DNA of 64,000 bases from Bacilli bacterium (GCA_017511375.1 JAFWKJ010000008.1:62001-126000); one strand, 5' to 3'. Positions 17,622 through 27,078 are shown, counted from the first letter of the stretch. Numbers and translations are program-made. The notes: a model not told the origin generated them from the letters alone.

Positions 17622-18848
17622 ATGAAGTTTCAAGAAATTACCGAAAAAGAATATAGACAATTTTGGGAAAACCATCCCTTAAAAACATTTTTGTCAGCCC
17701 CTGAAATATCAAAATTAAGAGAGAAACAAAATTGGGAGACAAATTATGTAGGCGTAAAAGAAGGAAAGAAACTATTAGCCGCAACGATGTTGTTATCTCA
17801 TAAAAGACATTTTAATAAAAAAGAGTTTTATTCTCCAAGGGGATATTTACTAGACTTTCATAATAAAGAGTTAGTGTCTTTTTTCACACAAGAATTAAAG
17901 AAATATATTAAAGCTAAAAATGGATATATCTTTAGAGTAGATCCTTATATAATTTATAGACAAAGAGATTTAGATGGAAATATTGTAGAAGAGGGAGAAG
18001 ATAATAGAGAGGTAGTAGAGCACCTAAAAGAATTAGGCTTCAAGAAAGTACCAATTGAAGATACTGAACAAGTAATTTGGATGTTTTCTCTAGACTTAGA
18101 AGGAAAAACAGAAGAACAAATCTTAAAGGAAATGAAACCTAATACGAGAAATCAGATTAAGAAAACAGAAAAGTTTGGTATTACAGTTAATGAAATATCT
18201 TATGATGAACTAGATCGTTTTCAAAATATCATGGTAGAAACAGGAGAGAGAAAAGGATTTAAAGTGAGAAGTTTATCTTACTTCCAAGAAATGTATAAAT
18301 TATTCCATGATAAGGAAGAAGTGAAATATTTTATTACAGAATTAAATTTAAAGAAATATGTACAAGGGTTTGAGAAAGAAAAACAAGAAAAAATAGATAA
18401 AATGAATAGTTTAAGTGATGCGAAATATAATGATGGAGCTAAAAAGAATTTAACAAACGAAATTGCATCTTTTGATAAAAGAATTCAGGAATCAAAAGAA
18501 ATCATGGAACAAACGGGAAAAGAGATTATTACTTTATCAGGTTCTATGTTCATGTTAATTCAACCGGAAGTAATTTATCTATCGAGTGGAAACTATGAAG
18601 AATATATGAAGTTTAATTCTCAATACTTGATACAATGGGAACTAATCAAATATGGAATTGAGAATGGATTTAAAAAACATAATTTCTATGGGATTCCAGC
18701 AAATATCAATGAACATCCAAAAGACTATGGAATATATGAATTTAAAAGAGGATTTAATGGGTATGTAGAAGAACTAATAGGAGAATATGAACTTCCTATT
18801 ACGTGGCATTATAAACTCATGAAAATAATACATAAGATAAGAGGGTAG
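17622..18848 (+). CDS. FemX/MurM-type peptidoglycan interpeptide-bridge aminoacyltransferase
   Basis: About 408 residues of the FemAB/FemX family: two GNAT-like halves with a helical coiled-coil insertion (about residues 235-290), and the conserved tail NGFKKHNFYGIPANI plus GIYEFKRGFNG. These enzymes use aminoacyl-tRNA to add the first branch residue to lipid II on the cytoplasmic side. ATG 17622 has AGGTG 6 nt upstream; a GTG at 17613 lies within that site. TATAAT at 17598-17603 supplies a promoter. It indicates a cross-bridged wall; the amino acid added cannot be read from sequence. Confidence 0.9.
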   Translation: MKFQEITEKEYRQFWENHPLKTFLSAPEISKLREKQNWETNYVGVKEGKKLLAATMLLSHKRHFNKKEFYSPRGYLLDFHNKELVSFFTQELKKYIKAKNGYIFRVDPYIIYRQRDLDGNIVEEGEDNREVVEHLKELGFKKVPIEDTEQVIWMFSLDLEGKTEEQILKEMKPNTRNQIKKTEKFGITVNEISYDELDRFQNIMVETGERKGFKVRSLSYFQEMYKLFHDKEEVKYFITELNLKKYVQGFEKEKQEKIDKMNSLSDAKYNDGAKKNLTNEIASFDKRIQESKEIMEQTGKEIITLSGSMFMLIQPEVIYLSSGNYEEYMKFNSQYLIQWELIKYGIENGFKKHNFYGIPANINEHPKDYGIYEFKRGFNGYVEELIGEYELPITWHYKLMKIIHKIRG

Positions 18849-18852
18849 TGTT

Positions 18853-19098
18853 ATGCATAAAACATATAAGACACATGGTACATGTTCTGTACAAATTGAT
18901 TTTGATGTAGAAGACGGAAAAATATATAATTTAAAATATTTAGGTGGTTGTAACGGAAACCTAAAAGGAATTGCAGCCTTAGTAGAAGGACAAGACATAG
19001 AAACGGTAAAAAAGAAATTAAAAGGGATTAATTGTAATGGAAGAGGAACATCTTGTCCAGATCAACTTGCAAAAGCATTAGAAGAAATATCCAAATAG
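18853..19098 (+). CDS. TSCPD domain protein (TIGR03905 type)
   Basis: 81 residues containing the diagnostic end motif RGTSCPDQLAKAL and internal Cys residues (GTCSVQIDF, GGCNGN). The TSCPD domain also occurs at the C-terminus of vitamin-B12-dependent ribonucleotide reductases, where it is thought to hold metal or thiols; stand-alone copies have no known function. It lies 4 bp downstream of the FemX-type gene, so is co-transcribed. Confidence 0.88.
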   Translation: MHKTYKTHGTCSVQIDFDVEDGKIYNLKYLGGCNGNLKGIAALVEGQDIETVKKKLKGINCNGRGTSCPDQLAKALEEISK

Positions 19099-19134
19099 GG
19101 TATTTTTTTAGAAGAAAAAGAATAGGGTGAGAAT

Positions 19135-20328
19135 ATGAAAAAGAAAATAGTAATCATCACAGTTGTACTATTGTTACTTGTTTCTGCCTTCTTTATAGGG
19201 AAAAAACTTATTTGGAATTATAAAGTGGCTCATGCAGAAAAAATTGTAGAATTGGTAAGAGATGAAGTGTTAGTATATGATAATATTCGCATCAAAAAAC
19301 TTATCAAGAATATCAATGGTACTCTAACAACCAATCCCAAAATAGATACTTCTAAACTGGGAAGTCAAACTGTTAAATTTAATTACACAACGGATGAAGG
19401 ATATCCAGTATCTTACGAAGTAGAAATAAAAGTTGTGGATGTGACCCTTCCTATGATTTTTCAAGTAAAAAATAAAACGATTTATACGGGATATGAAGGA
19501 GATCTTGCAAAAGACTTATTTTGTGGAGATAACTATGATCCCAATCCAAAATGTTATATTAAAGGAGAGTATGATGTAAATACTCCTGGAAATTATGAGA
19601 TAACTTTTATTGGCGAAGATTCCTCTGGAAACAAGGCAACTAATAACTTTACCCTAACCGTAAAAGAAAAGCCAAAATCATCTAGGGGAGGGGGAAGTTA
19701 TGATTATACAGATTTTAATGAGATTAAAGATAATTATAAAAAACCAGGTGTTCAATTAGGAATAGATGTTTCCCATTGGCAAGGAGACATAGATTTTCAA
19801 AAAGTAAAAGAAGCAGGTGTTGAATTTGCCTATATACGTGTAGGTAGAGGAGATGGCATCGGACAAGACTATGTGTTAGACGATAAGTTTGAACAAAACA
19901 TAAAAGGCTTTAATCAGGTAGGAATTCCTGTAGGAATATATTTCTATTCAAATGCCAATAGTAAAAAAGATGCTGAAAAAGAAGCAAAGTGGATTTTAAA
20001 GCAGATTAAAAAATATAATGTTGAATTAGAAATTGTATTTGATTGGGAAAACTGGAGTGACTTTCAATATTATGATTTAAGCTTTTATGGATTAAACGAA
20101 ACCAAAAAAGCCTTTATCGATACAGTAGAAGAAAAAGGATATAAAGGAATGCTTTATTCATCAAAAAGTTATCTAGAGACCATTTGGACCTCAAATAAAG
20201 ATGTATGGCTTGCACACTATACAAAAGAAACAAATTACACGGGAAGTTATAAAGTATGGCAATTATGTGATGATGGAAAAATTGAGGGAATAGATGGCTA
20301 TGTAGATTTAGATTTACGATATACATAA
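19135..20328 (+). CDS. membrane-anchored GH25 muramidase with Ig-like (DUF5011) domains
   Basis: 397 residues. An uncleaved N-terminal helix (about 4-24), then one or two bacterial Ig-like modules (VTLPMIFQVKNKTIYTGYEG, TFIGEDSSGNKATNNF) up to residue 180, a Ser/Gly hinge, and a GH25 domain from about 205 (GIDVSHWQGDIDFQKVK, YFYSNANSKKDAEKEA, IVFDWENW with catalytic Asp-x-Glu). Unlike the protein at 11.3 kb it lacks wall-binding repeats and is held at the membrane. Its role would be local peptidoglycan cleavage. Confidence 0.92.
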   Translation: MKKKIVIITVVLLLLVSAFFIGKKLIWNYKVAHAEKIVELVRDEVLVYDNIRIKKLIKNINGTLTTNPKIDTSKLGSQTVKFNYTTDEGYPVSYEVEIKVVDVTLPMIFQVKNKTIYTGYEGDLAKDLFCGDNYDPNPKCYIKGEYDVNTPGNYEITFIGEDSSGNKATNNFTLTVKEKPKSSRGGGSYDYTDFNEIKDNYKKPGVQLGIDVSHWQGDIDFQKVKEAGVEFAYIRVGRGDGIGQDYVLDDKFEQNIKGFNQVGIPVGIYFYSNANSKKDAEKEAKWILKQIKKYNVELEIVFDWENWSDFQYYDLSFYGLNETKKAFIDTVEEKGYKGMLYSSKSYLETIWTSNKDVWLAHYTKETNYTGSYKVWQLCDDGKIEGIDGYVDLDLRYT

Positions 20329-20353
20329 AAAAACAGAAGTTAAACTTCTGTAG
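20326..20353. terminator. bidirectional terminator between convergent genes
   Basis: An inverted repeat around ACAGAAGTT / AACTTCTGT with A-run on the left and A/T-rich sequence on the right serves the GH25 gene on plus and the DUF2752 gene on minus. Confidence 0.7.
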
Positions 20354-20768
20354 GAATTAAATAGATAAAAGTATCTAGATTTCTAAGAATCATATATAGG
20401 ATTAAAATAATAATCAAAATAATCCAAACTTTCATAGAAGGAAGTACAAATACTTTCTTCTTTTTATATACAATTCCCATAAAAATAAGATAAATCAAAC
20501 CTATAAATAATAAAATGAATAATAAAGGATTCCATCTAAAGGCTTGGTAAAAATCAAAATGTAAAAGAGATAGAATCATTCTTGTACCACCACAACCGGG
20601 ACAATACAAATGAAAAAGAGTGTGAATTGGACATTCATAATTAATTAAGTTTAAAATGCAAAACCAAAAAAGGGAGAATAAAAAAAGAATGAAAAGGAAA
20701 AAGCCCTGCCTTGGCGAGGGCTTTTTATTAGAAATTATAACTAGCGTTTTCAATAATTGCTGCCGCAT
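20340..20768 (-). CDS. DUF2752 small membrane protein (start uncertain)
   Basis: Up to 142 residues. It has a first helix, the DUF2752 hallmark LYCPGCGGTRMIL followed by FRWNPLLFIL, and two more helices. Function unknown; such proteins are often beside zinc-ribbon membrane proteins, as here. The only conventional in-frame starts lie inside the upstream zinc-ribbon gene (ATG at 20768), so the frame reads through that gene's terminator hairpin (20701-20727). The alternative is a rare start (ATT) just after the hairpin. Low expression by terminator read-through is a reasonable reading. Confidence 0.65.
   Translation of the reverse strand: MRQQLLKTLVIISNKKPSPRQGFFLFILFLFSLFWFCILNLINYECPIHTLFHLYCPGCGGTRMILSLLHFDFYQAFRWNPLLFILLFIGLIYLIFMGIVYKKKKVFVLPSMKVWIILIIILILYMILRNLDTFIYLIPTEV
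20699..20727 (-). terminator. intrinsic terminator downstream of the zinc-ribbon gene
   Basis: On the minus strand AAAAAGCCCT and AGGGCTTTTT flank a 9-nt loop directly after the stop of the zinc-ribbon gene. It lies inside the longest frame of the DUF2752 gene. Confidence 0.85.
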
Positions 20769-21141
20769 ATCCGAAAATTGTTAATAGAAGAAGAACTACT
20801 ATACCAATTGCAGAAATAATAATACCAGCAATTGCCAATCCTTTTCCAGCTCCGTCATAATCTTTTGCTTTCGCAACACCAATGATAGATAAAATCAAAC
20901 TAATCATGTTAAGGGAACCACAACACAAAATAGTTGAAACTAATGAAACAACAAATCCTGCAATCGCCATACCATTAGACTTCTTAACTTGTGCTGGTGT
21001 TTGATTTACTACAACTGTAGTTCCTCCTTGTGCAGGTTGCGCATGTGCAACAGGAGCACCATTTACAGCTGTACCACAATTTGTACAAACATTATTACCT
21101 TCTGGAATTTCATTACCACATTGGACACAAAACTTAGCCAT
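20728..21141 (-). CDS. zinc-ribbon plus DUF4190-like membrane protein
   Basis: 137 residues: an N-terminal zinc ribbon (FCVQCGNEIPEG, VCTNCGTAV), a Pro/Ala/Thr-rich linker and two hydrophobic helices (AIAGFVVSLVSTILCC, AIAGIIISAIGIVVLL) of DUF4190 type. Function unknown; probably a small membrane protein with a cytoplasmic metal-binding head. It has a clear promoter upstream and an AGAGAGGTG ribosome site. It shares the zinc-ribbon-plus-membrane design with the proteins at 30.7 and 39.1 kb. Confidence 0.85.
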   Translation of the reverse strand: MAKFCVQCGNEIPEGNNVCTNCGTAVNGAPVAHAQPAQGGTTVVVNQTPAQVKKSNGMAIAGFVVSLVSTILCCGSLNMISLILSIIGVAKAKDYDGAGKGLAIAGIIISAIGIVVLLLLTIFGYAAAIIENASYNF

Positions 21142-21165
21142 TCAAAACACCTCTCTCTAATTTTG

Positions 21166-21194
21166 ATTATATCTTAATTATTAGGGATAAGCAA
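21166..21194 (-). promoter_or_regulatory. promoter of the zinc-ribbon gene
   Basis: Read on the minus strand: TTGCTT (21194-21189), 17-bp spacer, perfect TATAAT (21171-21166). Confidence 0.7.
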
Positions 21195-21201
21195 CCATTT
21201 T

Positions 21202-21888
21202 TTATGTATACTTCTTTAGAGAAATAATTACATGATCGCTTTTAGTATTTTTAATAATTCCCACAAATTGATACTTACCAATTTTTCGAATACTAAAAGT
21301 ATCTCCTTCTTTTAATTTATAAGAAGAACTTTTTAATATTTCATAATTTAGTAATACCTCTTTCTTCTTTAAATAGACCTCTATTTTTCCTCTTCCTACA
21401 TGTAAAAGAGAGGAAAGAACCGCATCCATTCTTGTACTAGAAACAATTAATTCTATTTCCTCATAGTTTCTCTCATACTTAGATAAAGTATCTATCGGTA
21501 TTTCTTTTAATTCCACATGACTATTTCTAACCATAAGGAAATTTGTTTCAAAATAGTTTTGTACAATAGGCAAGATGAATACATAATAATGATAATCATG
21601 AATAACAACATCTCCAAACAAATCACTCGCAATATTTAAAGAATACATTGTACCCAAAATATCTTGATGACGAAGGGGACTTTTACAAATAATTTCATAA
21701 AGAAGTACTTGCGGAATACTTCCTGTATAAAGAATATTTTTTTCACTATCTGGATAAGGTGTATAAATAGAATACTCATTCTTTTTCATATGAGAAGCTA
21801 CTTGCTTTAATTCATGGGGATTTAAAAAGTAAGTAGAATGAGAATTAAAAAATCTAGTTAAGTTTTTTTGAATTAAATACATATCCAT
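21202..21888 (-). CDS. ylmH: YlmH-family RNA-binding protein (S4 domain)
   Basis: 228 residues matching YlmH: N-terminal helical/alpha-beta region, the central segment NIASDLFGDVVIHDYHYYVF, and a C-terminal S4 RNA-binding domain (about 150-225; RMDAVLSSLLHVGRGKIEVYLKK is split here only for description). YlmH is described as a ribosome-associated factor near the division gene cluster in Bacillus. Here it stands apart from division genes. Its promoter region is shared divergently with the ASCH gene. Confidence 0.85.
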   Translation of the reverse strand: MDMYLIQKNLTRFFNSHSTYFLNPHELKQVASHMKKNEYSIYTPYPDSEKNILYTGSIPQVLLYEIICKSPLRHQDILGTMYSLNIASDLFGDVVIHDYHYYVFILPIVQNYFETNFLMVRNSHVELKEIPIDTLSKYERNYEEIELIVSSTRMDAVLSSLLHVGRGKIEVYLKKKEVLLNYEILKSSSYKLKEGDTFSIRKIGKYQFVGIIKNTKSDHVIISLKKYT

Positions 21889-21945
21889 TCCTCTTTTTCA
21901 ACATTATTATATCATGTTATAATAAAGGAAAAGAGAGGAATCATT

Positions 21946-22332
21946 ATGAAAGTAATTTCTTTAAAACAACCATTTGCTAGTTTGATTGCTGAAGGATATA
22001 AAGAATATGAATTTAGAACTTGGAAAACATCTTATCGAGGAGAAATATATATTCATGCCGGTTTAAGTATAGACAAAGAAGCAATGAAACGATTTGAATA
22101 TTTAAATTTAGATTATCCACAAGGACAAATCATCGCAAAGTGTAATATTACAGACTGTGTTTTAATAGATGAGAAAATGAAAGAGTTATTAAAGAAAAAA
22201 GATCCTATCGTTTATCAAGGAGCTATTCTAAGCAATAAGAAAGAATATGGATTTAAATTAGAAAATATAGAAAAGATAAAACCTATCAAAACAAAAGGGA
22301 AATTATCTATATGGGAATATAAAGAAAAATAG
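21946..22332 (+). CDS. ASCH domain protein
   Basis: 128 residues. The ASCH opening MKVISLKQPFASLIAEG is followed by YEFRTWKTSYRGEIYIHAG, typical of small ASCH proteins. ASCH is a PUA-like beta-barrel thought to bind RNA or modified nucleosides; some members are N4-acetylcytidine amidohydrolases. Its own TATAAT-like element and AGAGAGGAATC ribosome site lie upstream; a terminator follows at once. Confidence 0.88.
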   Translation: MKVISLKQPFASLIAEGYKEYEFRTWKTSYRGEIYIHAGLSIDKEAMKRFEYLNLDYPQGQIIAKCNITDCVLIDEKMKELLKKKDPIVYQGAILSNKKEYGFKLENIEKIKPIKTKGKLSIWEYKEK

Positions 22333-22356
22333 TTCATAAGAACTATTTTTTTATAA
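22329..22356. terminator. bidirectional terminator between convergent genes
   Basis: AAATAGTTC, ATAA loop, GAACTATTT then a T run; the left A-run serves the minus-strand gene. Confidence 0.85.
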
Positions 22357-22779
22357 ATATCGTTTTAATTTCTCATAATACTTATCTTGTAAATGAAGAT
22401 ACTCTTCACAAATAGATTTTACTTTTTTATCCATCTTTTTATGATTTAAAATTTTGTTTCCTTCAATAATTCCCATAACTGTACCATTTAATAATAATTC
22501 CGCAAGTTTAGAGACACTATCATCCAACAAAGTATCTTTCATAATCCCATACCAAGTCATCATCTTTTCCATCGTATTGGCCTTATGAATTTCTTCTTCT
22601 GTATATTCATGATAGAGTTTAATAATCTTATCAGATAATTCTACATATTTATCATAAAACTCTACATTTAAATCATGAAAACCATATTCATCATTCTTTT
22701 TAAGAATCATATCAATGGCTTCAATTCCCATACTACAACCTTTATTGATTTCATCTAAAACATTTAAATTCGTATCCAT
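22351..22779 (-). CDS. uncharacterised all-helical protein
   Basis: About 142 residues, predicted almost entirely alpha-helical with no signal or membrane segment (MDTNLNVLDEINKGCSMG, MMTWYGIMKDTLLDDSVSK). His and Glu are spread through the helices in a four-helix-bundle-like pattern, but I see no defined ferritin metal motif. ATG 22779 is chosen because GGGAGG precedes it; the frame extends to 22833 without a ribosome site. Confidence 0.6.
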   Translation of the reverse strand: MDTNLNVLDEINKGCSMGIEAIDMILKKNDEYGFHDLNVEFYDKYVELSDKIIKLYHEYTEEEIHKANTMEKMMTWYGIMKDTLLDDSVSKLAELLLNGTVMGIIEGNKILNHKKMDKKVKSICEEYLHLQDKYYEKLKRYL

Positions 22780-22926
22780 AGAATCCTCCCGTAATAGTAT
22801 GAGTCGTATTAGATAGATTATACATGAAATCATATTTACGGAAGAAAAAGGGTGTTATATAATAAAGATAGATAATTAAAAGATAATGTGATATAATATA
22901 CAAGAACCAAAAAGGAGGTGGAGTAT

Positions 22927-24030
22927 ATGAAAAAAGTTGTAATCGGAATGAGTGGAGGAGTAGATTCTAGTGTTGCTGCCATCCTACTAAAAAAACAAGG
23001 CTATGAAGTAATAGGGTTATTTATGAGAAACTGGGATTCCTTGGCAGATGGAGAACTAAATGGACCTGCAACAGAGAAAGGAATCTGCCCACAAGAAGAA
23101 GATTATAATGATGCCAAAGCAGTATGTGAAAAATTAGGAATCCCCTTACATAGAAAAGATTTTGTAAAAGAGTATTGGGACTATGTATTTACATACTTCT
23201 TAGAGGAATTAAAAAACGGACGTACTCCAAATCCAGATATTATGTGTAATAAATATATAAAATTTGATATGTTTGCCGAAGAGGCAAGAAAACTCGGAGC
23301 AGACTATATCGCAACAGGTCATTATGCAAGACTAAAAGATGGAAAACTTCTAAGAGGAGTTGATTCTAATAAAGATCAAACTTATTTCTTATGCCAAGTA
23401 TCTCGTGAACAATTTAATAATGTATTATTTCCTATAGGAGATATGGAAAAGAAAGAAGTTAGAAAAATAGCAGAAGAGTATGACTTAATTACTGCCAAGA
23501 AAAAAGACTCTACAGGAATATGTTTTATTGGAGAAAGAAATTTTAAAAACTTCTTAAAGAATTATCTTCCAAATCAACCAGGAGATGTTGTAAATATTGA
23601 AACAGGAAAAACAATTGGAAAACATATTGGTTTGATGAATTATACCATTGGGCAAAGAAAAGGGCTTAATATTGGTGGAACAGAAGATAAGATGTTTGTA
23701 GTGGGAAAAGACCTAAATAAAAACATATTATATATCTGTTTAGGAGAAGATAATGATTATTTAATAAGTACATCTTGTTTAGTAGAACAGGTAAATTATT
23801 TAGGAAATGAGAAAATAGAAAAGTGTACTGCTAAATTCCGTTATCGCCAACAAGATGTTCCGGTAGAATTAGAATGGTTAGATAATGGAAATGTATTAGT
23901 AAGATATCCACAAGGAGTAAAATCAGTGACACCAGGACAAGCTTGTGTATTCTATAATGGGGAAGAGTGCCTTGGTGGTGGAATTATTAAAGAAGTACAA
24001 AAGGAAGGAAAGAAACTTTGGTACTTGTAG
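22927..24030 (+). CDS. mnmA: tRNA-specific 2-thiouridylase MnmA
   Basis: About 367 residues, full length for the family. It has the PP-loop [12 protein letters not shown] near the N-terminus, first catalytic Cys in [13 protein letters not shown], substrate-binding ATGHYARL, and second Cys in [13 protein letters not shown]. It 2-thiolates U34 of tRNA-Lys/Glu/Gln using ATP and a sulfur donor. ATG 22927 has a near-perfect AAGGAGGTG; TATAAT at 22892-22897. The HTH gene follows 10 bp downstream. Confidence 0.96.
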   Translation: MKKVVIGMSGGVDSSVAAILLKKQGYEVIGLFMRNWDSLADGELNGPATEKGICPQEEDYNDAKAVCEKLGIPLHRKDFVKEYWDYVFTYFLEELKNGRTPNPDIMCNKYIKFDMFAEEARKLGADYIATGHYARLKDGKLLRGVDSNKDQTYFLCQVSREQFNNVLFPIGDMEKKEVRKIAEEYDLITAKKKDSTGICFIGERNFKNFLKNYLPNQPGDVVNIETGKTIGKHIGLMNYTIGQRKGLNIGGTEDKMFVVGKDLNKNILYICLGEDNDYLISTSCLVEQVNYLGNEKIEKCTAKFRYRQQDVPVELEWLDNGNVLVRYPQGVKSVTPGQACVFYNGEECLGGGIIKEVQKEGKKLWYL

Positions 24031-24040
24031 GAGGGATAGT

Positions 24041-24727
24041 ATGGATCAAGATAAAATTGGTAATTTTATAAAATCAATCCGACTAGAAAACAATTTAACC
24101 CAAAAAGAATTAGCAGATAGGTTAGGAGTAACCTATCAAGCAGTATCAAAGTGGGAAAATGGAAAAAATGTTCCAGACATTGGTATACTAAAACAAATTT
24201 GTGAAGAGTTTGATATCAATATGGATGAACTATTAAATGGAGAAAAAGGCCCAAAACAAAAGAAGAATTATGGGATAATTATAATTCCCGTTATAATGGT
24301 TGTGATAGGAATCATTTTAATAGGACTTATCAATCAACCAAAAGATTTTGAATTTAAAACGATTTCTTCAAAATGTACGGATTTTAAAATAACAGGAAGT
24401 GCTGCTTATAATAAAGAGAAAACATCTATCTATATTTCTAATATAGAATTTTGTGGAAAAGAAGACACAGAAGTTTATAAAGAGATAGAATGTAATTTGT
24501 TTGAAAAAGAAAATAATACGAAAACAAGAATTAGTTCTTGCGCAATCAAAAATAATACAACTTTAGAAGACTTCTTAAGAGATACGGATATTAAAGTAGA
24601 TAATTATTCTCTTGCTTGTAAAAATTTAACATCTTCTACTTTATTCTTAGAGATAGAAGCCCTTACCAAAGAAAATAAAACAATTACTTACACGATCCCT
24701 ATTAAATTAAATGATACATGTAAATAA
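24041..24727 (+). CDS. XRE-family HTH regulator with membrane anchor and external domain
   Basis: About 228 residues. Residues 1-65 form a Cro/C1-type HTH (IRLENNLTQKELADRLGVTY, AVSKWENGKNVPDIGILKQI); a helix at about 80-98 crosses the membrane and about 120 residues with four Cys lie outside. The layout suggests a membrane-tethered transcription regulator sensing an external signal; target and ligand are unknown. ATG 24041 follows GTAGGAGGG. Co-transcribed with mnmA, ended by a 12-bp-stem terminator. Confidence 0.85.
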   Translation: MDQDKIGNFIKSIRLENNLTQKELADRLGVTYQAVSKWENGKNVPDIGILKQICEEFDINMDELLNGEKGPKQKKNYGIIIIPVIMVVIGIILIGLINQPKDFEFKTISSKCTDFKITGSAAYNKEKTSIYISNIEFCGKEDTEVYKEIECNLFEKENNTKTRISSCAIKNNTTLEDFLRDTDIKVDNYSLACKNLTSSTLFLEIEALTKENKTITYTIPIKLNDTCK

Positions 24728-24754
24728 CTCAACAAATAGTTGAGTTATTTTTAT
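24722..24754 (+). terminator. intrinsic terminator after HTH gene
   Basis: AAATAACTCAAC (24722-24733), 5-nt loop, GTTGAGTTATTT (24739-24750), then T-rich. Confidence 0.9.
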
Positions 24755-24798
24755 GGAAAAATGTCGAAAAAACAAGTATAATGATGACAGGTGATAAA

Positions 24799-25500
24799 AT
24801 GAAAAAAGGATTAAAAATATTATTAATAGTGGTATTACTTCTAACGGTAACAGCATGTGGAGGTGTAGATAAATCATCAGATGCTTATCGTTTTAAAGAA
24901 GAGTATGAATCTATCAATGGCGAAGAGAATGGAAATGGTAATAACTATAGGGTTTTAGAAATACCTATCGATAATCCTATCGTGTATGCATCTACAGATG
25001 AAATCCTAGAAAAGATGGAGAAGAATGAATCCTTTGTTGTATACTTTGGTTTTGCAAGTTGTCCTTGGTGTCGGTCTATGATAGAAGAACTAATAAAAAG
25101 TGCTAAAGATCATGATATAGATACCATCTATTATGTGGATATTTTAAATATTCGAGATCAATATCAAATAGATGATGAGGGAACTCCTCAAAGAACGAAT
25201 GAAGGAACAGAAGGATATAGAAAACTGATAGAACAAATAGGGGATGTACTATCAGATTATACATTAAAGGATAAAGAAGGAAATGAAATATCTGCAGGAG
25301 AAAAAAGAATATATGCACCAAATGTTGTGGCTATTGTAAATGGAAAAGCAGAAAAAATGGTAGAAGGAACCAGTGAAAAATTAGAGGACCCTTACGCAGA
25401 ATTAACAGAGGACATGAAGAAAGAAAGTTATAATTCATTTAATTGTTTATGGGAATGTATTAATAACAACGCAAATATGTGTCAAAAGAATATGTGTTAA
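24799..25500 (+). CDS. thioredoxin-like lipoprotein
   Basis: About 233 residues. A lipoprotein signal (LLLTVTACGG; lipid-modified Cys near residue 20) precedes a thioredoxin-fold domain with the active site ASCPWCRSMIEEL (CPWC). It would act as an extracytoplasmic thiol-disulfide oxidoreductase, with additional C-terminal cysteines (FNCLWEC...NMCQKNMC) that may form a disulfide relay. ATG 24799 is preceded by CAGGTG, and TATAAT lies at 24777-24782, ruling out the ATG at 24781. Confidence 0.87.
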   Translation: MKKGLKILLIVVLLLTVTACGGVDKSSDAYRFKEEYESINGEENGNGNNYRVLEIPIDNPIVYASTDEILEKMEKNESFVVYFGFASCPWCRSMIEELIKSAKDHDIDTIYYVDILNIRDQYQIDDEGTPQRTNEGTEGYRKLIEQIGDVLSDYTLKDKEGNEISAGEKRIYAPNVVAIVNGKAEKMVEGTSEKLEDPYAELTEDMKKESYNSFNCLWECINNNANMCQKNMC

Positions 25501-25544
25501 AAGTTGTGAAATAATATATAATAGAGATAGTGAGGAGATGTATT

Positions 25545-27053
25545 ATGAAGAAGACAATGGTATTATGTATTTTAGATGGATGTGGGATTGCCCCAAAAAA
25601 TCCTTATAATGCATTTGATAATGCGGTAACTCCAACTTTGGATTACATTTGGGATAACTATCCACATACGATTATTGAAGCTTCTGGCCAACCCGTTGGT
25701 TTACCAAAAGGACAAATGGGAACAAGTGAAGTAGGACATATGAACATAGGAGCAGGAAGAATTTGTTACCAATCTCTAGAGTTAATTAATAAAGCAATTG
25801 AAACAGGAGAGTTCTTCCAAAATGAAAATATTTTAAAAGTCATTAATCATGTTAAAGATAATAATTCAAAATTGCATATTATGGGATTAATTAGTGATGG
25901 AGGAATTCACTCTCATACATCTCATCTTTTAGCAATCGTAGATATGTGCAAACAAAATGGGATAAAAGAAATATATTTCCATTTATTTACAGATGGAAGA
26001 GATACTGGTGTAAATACAGCGCAAGAATGGATTAAAAAACTAGAAGATAAGATGGAAGAGGACAAGTTAGGAAAGATTACAACCATCTCTGGAAGATACT
26101 ATGCAATGGATAGAGACAATAACTATGATCGATTAAAACTTGCTTATGATGCCATTTGTTATGGAATCGGAGAACACTATGATTCTGTAAAAGAAGTATT
26201 TGAAGATCAATACGCTAAAAATATTACAGATGAATTTATTTTACCAAGTGTATTAGAAGATGGAAAACTAACAGATAATGATGGAATCATTGTATGGAAT
26301 TATAGACCAGATCGATTAAGAGAAATGTTTACAGCCATCACAAATCCAGAAGCATCTCCTATGGAAACAACAACTTATAATAATATAAAATTTGTATCGA
26401 TGATGCCAATTACAGATACGGTAAAAGGATTAACAGCTTTTGAACATCAAGATATTAATAATGGTTTAGGAGAATATGTTGCGAGTTTAGGAATGTCTCA
26501 ACTAAGAATAGCCGAAACAGAAAAGTATGTGCATGTTACCCACTTCTTTGACGGGGATAAAGACATCGAATTACCAAATGAAAAGAAGATTCTTATTCCA
26601 TCTCCTAAAGTAGCAACTTACGATTTAAAACCAGAAATGAGCGCAGAAGAAATTACAGATAATCTTTTGGCTGAATTAGAAAAAGATTATTTAGATCTAG
26701 TAATACTAAATTATGCTAATGGAGATATGGTAGGTCATACCGGTGTATATGAAGCAGCTGTAACAGCCGTAGAGTTCATGGATAAATGCTTAAAAAGACT
26801 TTATGATAAGATTGAAGCAATAGGGGGAACGCTAATTGTTACGGCCGATCACGGAAACTGTGACGTTATGAGAAATGAAGATGGAACAGTATGTACTACT
26901 CATACTACCAATCCAGTACCATTCATGGTAACGAGAAAAGGATTCACGTTAAAGAGCACAGGAAAACTTGCAGATATTGCCCCAACCATTTTAACCTTAA
27001 TGGAACTACCAATTCCTGTCGAAATAAATGGAGATTCTTTAATTGAAAAATAA
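25545..27053 (+). CDS. gpmI: 2,3-bisphosphoglycerate-independent phosphoglycerate mutase
   Basis: About 502 residues, normal length. Alkaline-phosphatase fold with metal Asp in LCILDGCGIAP, catalytic Ser in GQMGTSEVGHMNIGAG, FTDGRDTG, and C-terminal metal ligands VTADHGNCDVM and TTHTTNPVPF. It interconverts 3- and 2-phosphoglycerate in glycolysis with Mn2+. ATG 25545 has TGAGGAG upstream and TATAAT at 25517-25522. Monocistronic, closed by the terminator at 27.05 kb. Confidence 0.97.
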   Translation: MKKTMVLCILDGCGIAPKNPYNAFDNAVTPTLDYIWDNYPHTIIEASGQPVGLPKGQMGTSEVGHMNIGAGRICYQSLELINKAIETGEFFQNENILKVINHVKDNNSKLHIMGLISDGGIHSHTSHLLAIVDMCKQNGIKEIYFHLFTDGRDTGVNTAQEWIKKLEDKMEEDKLGKITTISGRYYAMDRDNNYDRLKLAYDAICYGIGEHYDSVKEVFEDQYAKNITDEFILPSVLEDGKLTDNDGIIVWNYRPDRLREMFTAITNPEASPMETTTYNNIKFVSMMPITDTVKGLTAFEHQDINNGLGEYVASLGMSQLRIAETEKYVHVTHFFDGDKDIELPNEKKILIPSPKVATYDLKPEMSAEEITDNLLAELEKDYLDLVILNYANGDMVGHTGVYEAAVTAVEFMDKCLKRLYDKIEAIGGTLIVTADHGNCDVMRNEDGTVCTTHTTNPVPFMVTRKGFTLKSTGKLADIAPTILTLMELPIPVEINGDSLIEK

Positions 27054-27078
27054 AAAGCAGTTAATCTGCTTTTTTTTG
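27053..27078. terminator. bidirectional terminator after gpmI
   Basis: AAAAGCAG, short loop, CTGCTTTT with a T run on the right and an A run on the left, between convergent genes. Confidence 0.85.
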
